A DNA stretch of 25,138 nucleotides from Lactifluus volemus (taxonomy: Eukaryota > Basidiomycota > Agaricomycetes > Russulales > Russulaceae), in the NCBI GenBank assembly GCA_022376515.1, contig WTXI01000442.1, positions 1 through 25,138 of the forward strand, written 5' to 3'. The first letter of the stretch is position 1; each line of letters begins with the position of its first letter. The position numbers and the translations under genes are program-made. The notes below the pieces were generated by a model, which searched no databases, was not told the DNA's origin, and was given only the letters and a program-made list of their open reading frames with translations. Positions 22,290-25,138 of this stretch are shown piece after piece.

Positions 22290-22298
22290 GTATATATG
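22290..22298 (-). promoter_or_regulatory. TATA box of oxidase 2
   Basis: CATATATA on the minus strand, about 46-53 nt upstream of the ATG at 22245, in the same conserved block (GTGCTGGTATATATGTCAG) seen upstream of oxidase 1. Confidence 0.55.
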
Positions 22299-23121
22299 TC
22301 AGGCCATGCCAAGGGCCATGCCGTACAGCTCGACAGAACGAGAACTTAGGACGGACTTGATTTCACATGATGGATTGCGATTGCGATATGAATTACGCCG
22401 GTGCCCGCCTGCTGACCTGCTGATCAGTGGCTCAAAAGCTAGCATGAGGCTAGCAAAGGTCAGAGCGCGTATCTTGAAGCGGAGACTAAATTGAGAGACA
22501 GCAACATTGCTCAGATCGCCTGCCGCGAGCCTCATTCAAATTGATTTGTCTGAAAGAGTCGTAGCCACCTGCATTGCGCCCAGTCCTGGACATGTTCTGG
22601 AATGTTCTATGGATGAGCCTGTAAGGGCAGTAGGTAGCGTCTATTACTGACATTGACCCAATTATTGTACCCAATAAGACCATTCTTGCTTCTCACTTGC
22701 AAACGATCCTAACGTGTCAGTCTCGACTTGGTCAGAAGACCCTTGCGTAAAACGGACTTTGAACGTTGCAGGAGCTCGAGTGTGCATCCTGCCGTTACCT
22801 CTTCAAGACCGGTCATGTCTGGTCATTTCCACCCACTGAGTAGTATTGTTTCGCGTTCATCACTTAGCGCGTTCTGCAACGAGGTGTTATGAAATAGAGC
22901 ACCAGCATTTCGCGTCCGCAGGCCCACGCCGACAGGTTGGAAGAGGCCACACTCTCGTCTGAAGAGAGCGGATGCAGGCAGATGGCGAGTCAATTATCGA
23001 AGAAATCAAAATTAGCATCTAAAAGAAAATGGTATCTGCATTCATAACGCGCGCCACCAACACTTCCGTGATCTTGTTTGTCATGCAGACCGACCAAACA
23101 GGCTGCCGCGAAGCCATCGAC
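22299..23121. other. 5' flank of oxidase 2 and spacer to the gene fragment
   Basis: No coding sequence is supported. The part next to the oxidase resembles the flank of oxidase 1, and the far end resembles the sequence just beyond member B exon 10. The middle is about half as long as in the first block. It contains a perfect three-unit heat-shock-type element at 22595-22607. Confidence 0.45.
22595..22607. promoter_or_regulatory. Heat-shock-type element (TTCnnGAAnnTTC)
   Basis: The sequence TTCTGGAATGTTC is a perfect three-unit alternating nGAAn array, the consensus site of heat-shock factor. It lies about 350 bp upstream of the oxidase 2 ATG. The first block has a related but broken site (TTCTGGTAATTC, 9597-9608). 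A role in stress induction is inference. Confidence 0.4.
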
Positions 23122-23560
23122 TCAACTAAGTGGTACCTGCATACTCAAAAGTTTCACTACTTCATCTAGTGACGTACCATGAGTGGGCAAAGCCACCCGC
23201 GGCGGATCTAGACTCGGCCACTGCTTCTCCAAAACTCGCTTCCTCGACGCCACGGGAGTGCTAGTCGTGCAGTCGAGAGGTATGATGGAAGCAAAGTTAT
23301 TGGACTCCAGATCGCTACCTGGCCCTTCCGAAGCAATCTGCGTTGTATCAGGAACTGTGCAAACATCAAAATGTCAGCAAAGTCAGGGACAATCGGCGGC
23401 CATATGAACTCACCAAAATCATCAGGCAGACCATAGTGGAGCTTCGGTATGTCCAGTGGACGTGATAGTAGTTGAAGATGCGATTTTTTCGTGGTCCCCG
23501 GGAGACACGCAAAGAATCATACAAATCTTGACTCCTCTTACAGATGGGGTCGAGCACAGT
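23122..23560 (-). pseudogene. Fragment of a B-type gene: last two exons only
   Basis: The minus strand matches member B exons 9 and 10. The exon-10 match (23354-23122) is open, reading ASEGPGSDLESNNFASIIPL, then TPVASRKRVLEKQW and ending at TGA. The exon-9 match (23560-23414) contains DSLRVSRGPRKNR and, in another frame, RPLDIPKLHYGLPDDF, with the GTGAGT donor and a CACAG acceptor still in place. Between those two motifs about four bases are missing compared with B, which breaks the frame. No coiled-coil or membrane exons are found to its right. It sits relative to oxidase 2 as member B sits relative to oxidase 1, so it is the cut-off tail of a duplicated block. Confidence 0.75.
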
Positions 23561-24200
23561 CTGGCATTTTGGTGGGACTTCTGGATCAAGTCTAGCATGC
23601 CGAGCGCTTCGACGACGTGGTATCGGTCCATAACTAGTATGAGGTTGGGTGAAAATGAAATGGTTTGATGACAATGTCACTCGATTGGAGTACGGTAGTC
23701 CCTCGATAGGTCTGCATCGACGAACAGCACGCAGCCCGAGATACGAGACGTGAAACTAAGCAGAAATATACCAAATTAAGCGGACAAAAGGAAACGAGGC
23801 GTACTAGCACGAAACCAGAAGAATCGAGACACGAGGCAGACCAAGAAGTGAAAGAAACAAGGAGATAACTTGAACGTCGTGCAACGCGAGGCCGCAGAGG
23901 ACGGGTCTAGGATCGAGGCGTGACCACATCATGGCCAAGGGAGATCGTGGCTCCTTTCTCGCAGAATCGAAACGGCAAAAGCGAGATTTGAACCTAGCCA
24001 AAGCATACGGCAAACAACAGCACGAGACGAGACGAGACGAGACGAGACGAGAGGGAAACGTGAGTTGGGCGTACAGTTTTACACAAAAAAAGGGGGATTC
24101 GAGGCCAGCCATGTGGCCAACTTGACAACAGGTACTTGCGATTTATGAATAAAGTCTTGATGTCTATGACTGAATCCTATCTAATCTCACAGGTGATTAT
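23561..24200. other. Spacer between the gene fragment and the lectin gene
   Basis: No gene recognised. Longer open frames here come from low-complexity sequence. It contains a pentanucleotide microsatellite (24022-24051) and should contain the 3' flank of the lectin gene. Confidence 0.4.
24022..24051. repeat. (ACGAG)6 microsatellite
   Basis: Six perfect tandem copies of ACGAG, 30 bp in total, in the spacer downstream of the lectin gene. It gives rise to a repetitive open frame on each strand and is not coding. Confidence 0.9.
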
Positions 24201-24934
24201 CTAAGCTAGTACATTGACACTCCAAAAGCCGATACTCTCGAGCACACCTGAGACACAGAAACTGATAAGACCGTGTGTGAATGAAATACTGACACAAATA
24301 TACACGCACCATCCGAAGTAACAGTGCCAAGGAAGCCAACAATAGGGCCAAATGTGCCGAATGTTGTATGAGGGATCCCGTCGCCTCCGAACGGGCCTGT
24401 ATCCCTCAGTCAATTACAAAGCTTGTTGGAACATGTAAGAGCACAGACCTTGAACATTTACATTTCCCGCCTGGGCATTAAAAATGACGAAACTCATGTA
24501 CTGAATAACCCCATCTTCGAGCTTTCCACCATATACGCCGACTAGGACATCATTGCCTGGAAAAGAAATCATCCACATATTTAATGCTAAGCGATTGAGG
24601 TAGATAATGGAACATACTTCCGAGCTTCACATTGATAGCTTGAGCATCGTTGGAGCCATGCAGGACTTTGATGGACTTGCCATTAACCAGGTACGTAACT
24701 TGAATTCCGATAATGCTTGATCCATTGTGGAAAATGGCGAGGTTAGAGATGCGTTCTATAAGCTGAGATGAGGGCCATTTGCCCACTGCATCACTTTAGC
24801 ACCGTCTGAGAGCCAGAAGGACCTCGATATAAATACTCACAGGTCGATATATCATCAAATGAAACATTTCCATGGGTGGGGGGAGGACCAGTGGATTGAG
24901 TAGCAGTAAGAGAGGGGAGTCTAGAAAAAGGCAT
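24201..24934 (-). CDS. Jacalin-like lectin domain protein
   Basis: Five exons: 24934-24841, 24785-24618, 24556-24449, 24396-24310 and 24247-24201 (167 aa). All four introns (24786-24840, 24557-24617, 24397-24448, 24248-24309) are GT-AG and phase-consistent, ending at TAG 24201-24203. After about 32 residues that look disordered (MPFSRLPSLTATQS), the protein is one beta-rich domain. Features of the jacalin fold are ISNLAIFHNGSSIIGIQVTY, then VLVGVYGGKLEDGVIQYMSF, GPFGGDGIP and the final IVGFLGTVTSDGVLESIGFW. The last part corresponds to the G-x-V-x-G-F-x-G ... L-x-x-I-G strands of jacalin-related lectins. No signal peptide or membrane segment is seen, so it is probably cytosolic or released without the classical route, as is usual for fungal lectins. 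Sugar specificity cannot be predicted. The domain call is by eye; another small beta-prism protein is the main alternative. Confidence 0.82.
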
Positions 24935-25138
24935 TGTGTTTGATGTAATATAGAGGGTAGGGTCGTTTTTGTCGTTTCCTGGTGCAATCTAAAGGTTGCT
25001 TTTATGCTTGACGGGACGGAGGTAGTCCCTTTTTGGGATATCGTCACAGTTAGATTCCGTTCCTCCTTTGTCTGTAGGACTTCAAGTAGGCTTTCCGGGA
25101 TTCTTCCGAGTCTATACCGCTGTCACAATTTTCAACGC
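24935..25138. other. 5' flank of the lectin gene
   Basis: About 200 bp upstream of the lectin ATG with no gene. It should contain the lectin promoter. A CTATATTA (minus strand, near 24946-24953) is too close to the ATG to be an ordinary TATA box. Confidence 0.4.

Noticed and set aside
23960..24000. ATTTGAACC, resembling the complement of a tRNA T-loop
   Set aside because: The five-base T-stem does not pair and no D- or anticodon arm is found at the right distance.
23804..24125. Open frames with Arg/Glu or Ser/Arg repeats
   Set aside because: Produced by the ACGAG microsatellite and its low-complexity surroundings.

Overview
The window reads as nuclear DNA of a basidiomycete fungus. Its genes are split by many short GT-AG introns (about 46-80 nt), with donors such as GTGAGT, GTAAGT and GTGCGT, CTNAC/CTNAT-like branch points and no bacterial features. 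The closest fit I can suggest is an Agaricomycete of the Rhizoctonia/Ceratobasidium type, because L-amino-acid oxidases of this kind are known there; that assignment is inference. All gene models below were built by hand from splice signals, reading-frame phase and comparison of paralogues inside the window.

Layout, left to right: (1) 28-1125 (-), a Ser/Pro-rich probably disordered protein; (2) 1126-2738, no convincing gene; (3) 2739-5314 (-), membrane/coiled-coil family member A (3 exons, 821 aa); (4) 5315-6895, its upstream region; (5) 6896-9191 (-), flavin amine oxidase / L-amino-acid oxidase 1 (5 exons, 692 aa); (6) 9192-10916, spacer with one tentative small spliced ORF; (7) 10917-15220 (-), family member B (10 exons, 1254 aa); (8) 15221-15878, a divergent promoter region with two long hairpins; (9) 15879-18998 (+), family member C, followed by decayed 3' exons up to 19843; (10) 19940-22245 (-), L-amino-acid oxidase 2 (5 exons, 696 aa, same intron positions as copy 1); (11) 23122-23560 (-), a fragment carrying only the last two exons of the B-type gene, with a frameshift; (12) 24201-24934 (-), a jacalin-like lectin (5 exons, 167 aa).

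Two duplication events shape the locus. Members B and C form a large head-to-head inverted duplication about an axis near 15550. The block 'L-amino-acid oxidase plus the 3' end of the B-type gene' is also present twice in the same orientation (about 6.9-11.4 kb and 19.9-23.6 kb). The locus is therefore a young, actively duplicating cluster in which a hydrogen-peroxide-producing oxidase alternates with an apparently undescribed fungal family: an N-terminal membrane module, long coiled coils and a disordered Ser/Pro-rich tail.

Working interpretation (inference): the oxidases are likely cytosolic enzymes for nitrogen scavenging or chemical defence, and the lectin would bind glycans. The membrane/coiled-coil proteins may be tethers or scaffolds. 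Nothing in the sequence proves that these genes work in one pathway.
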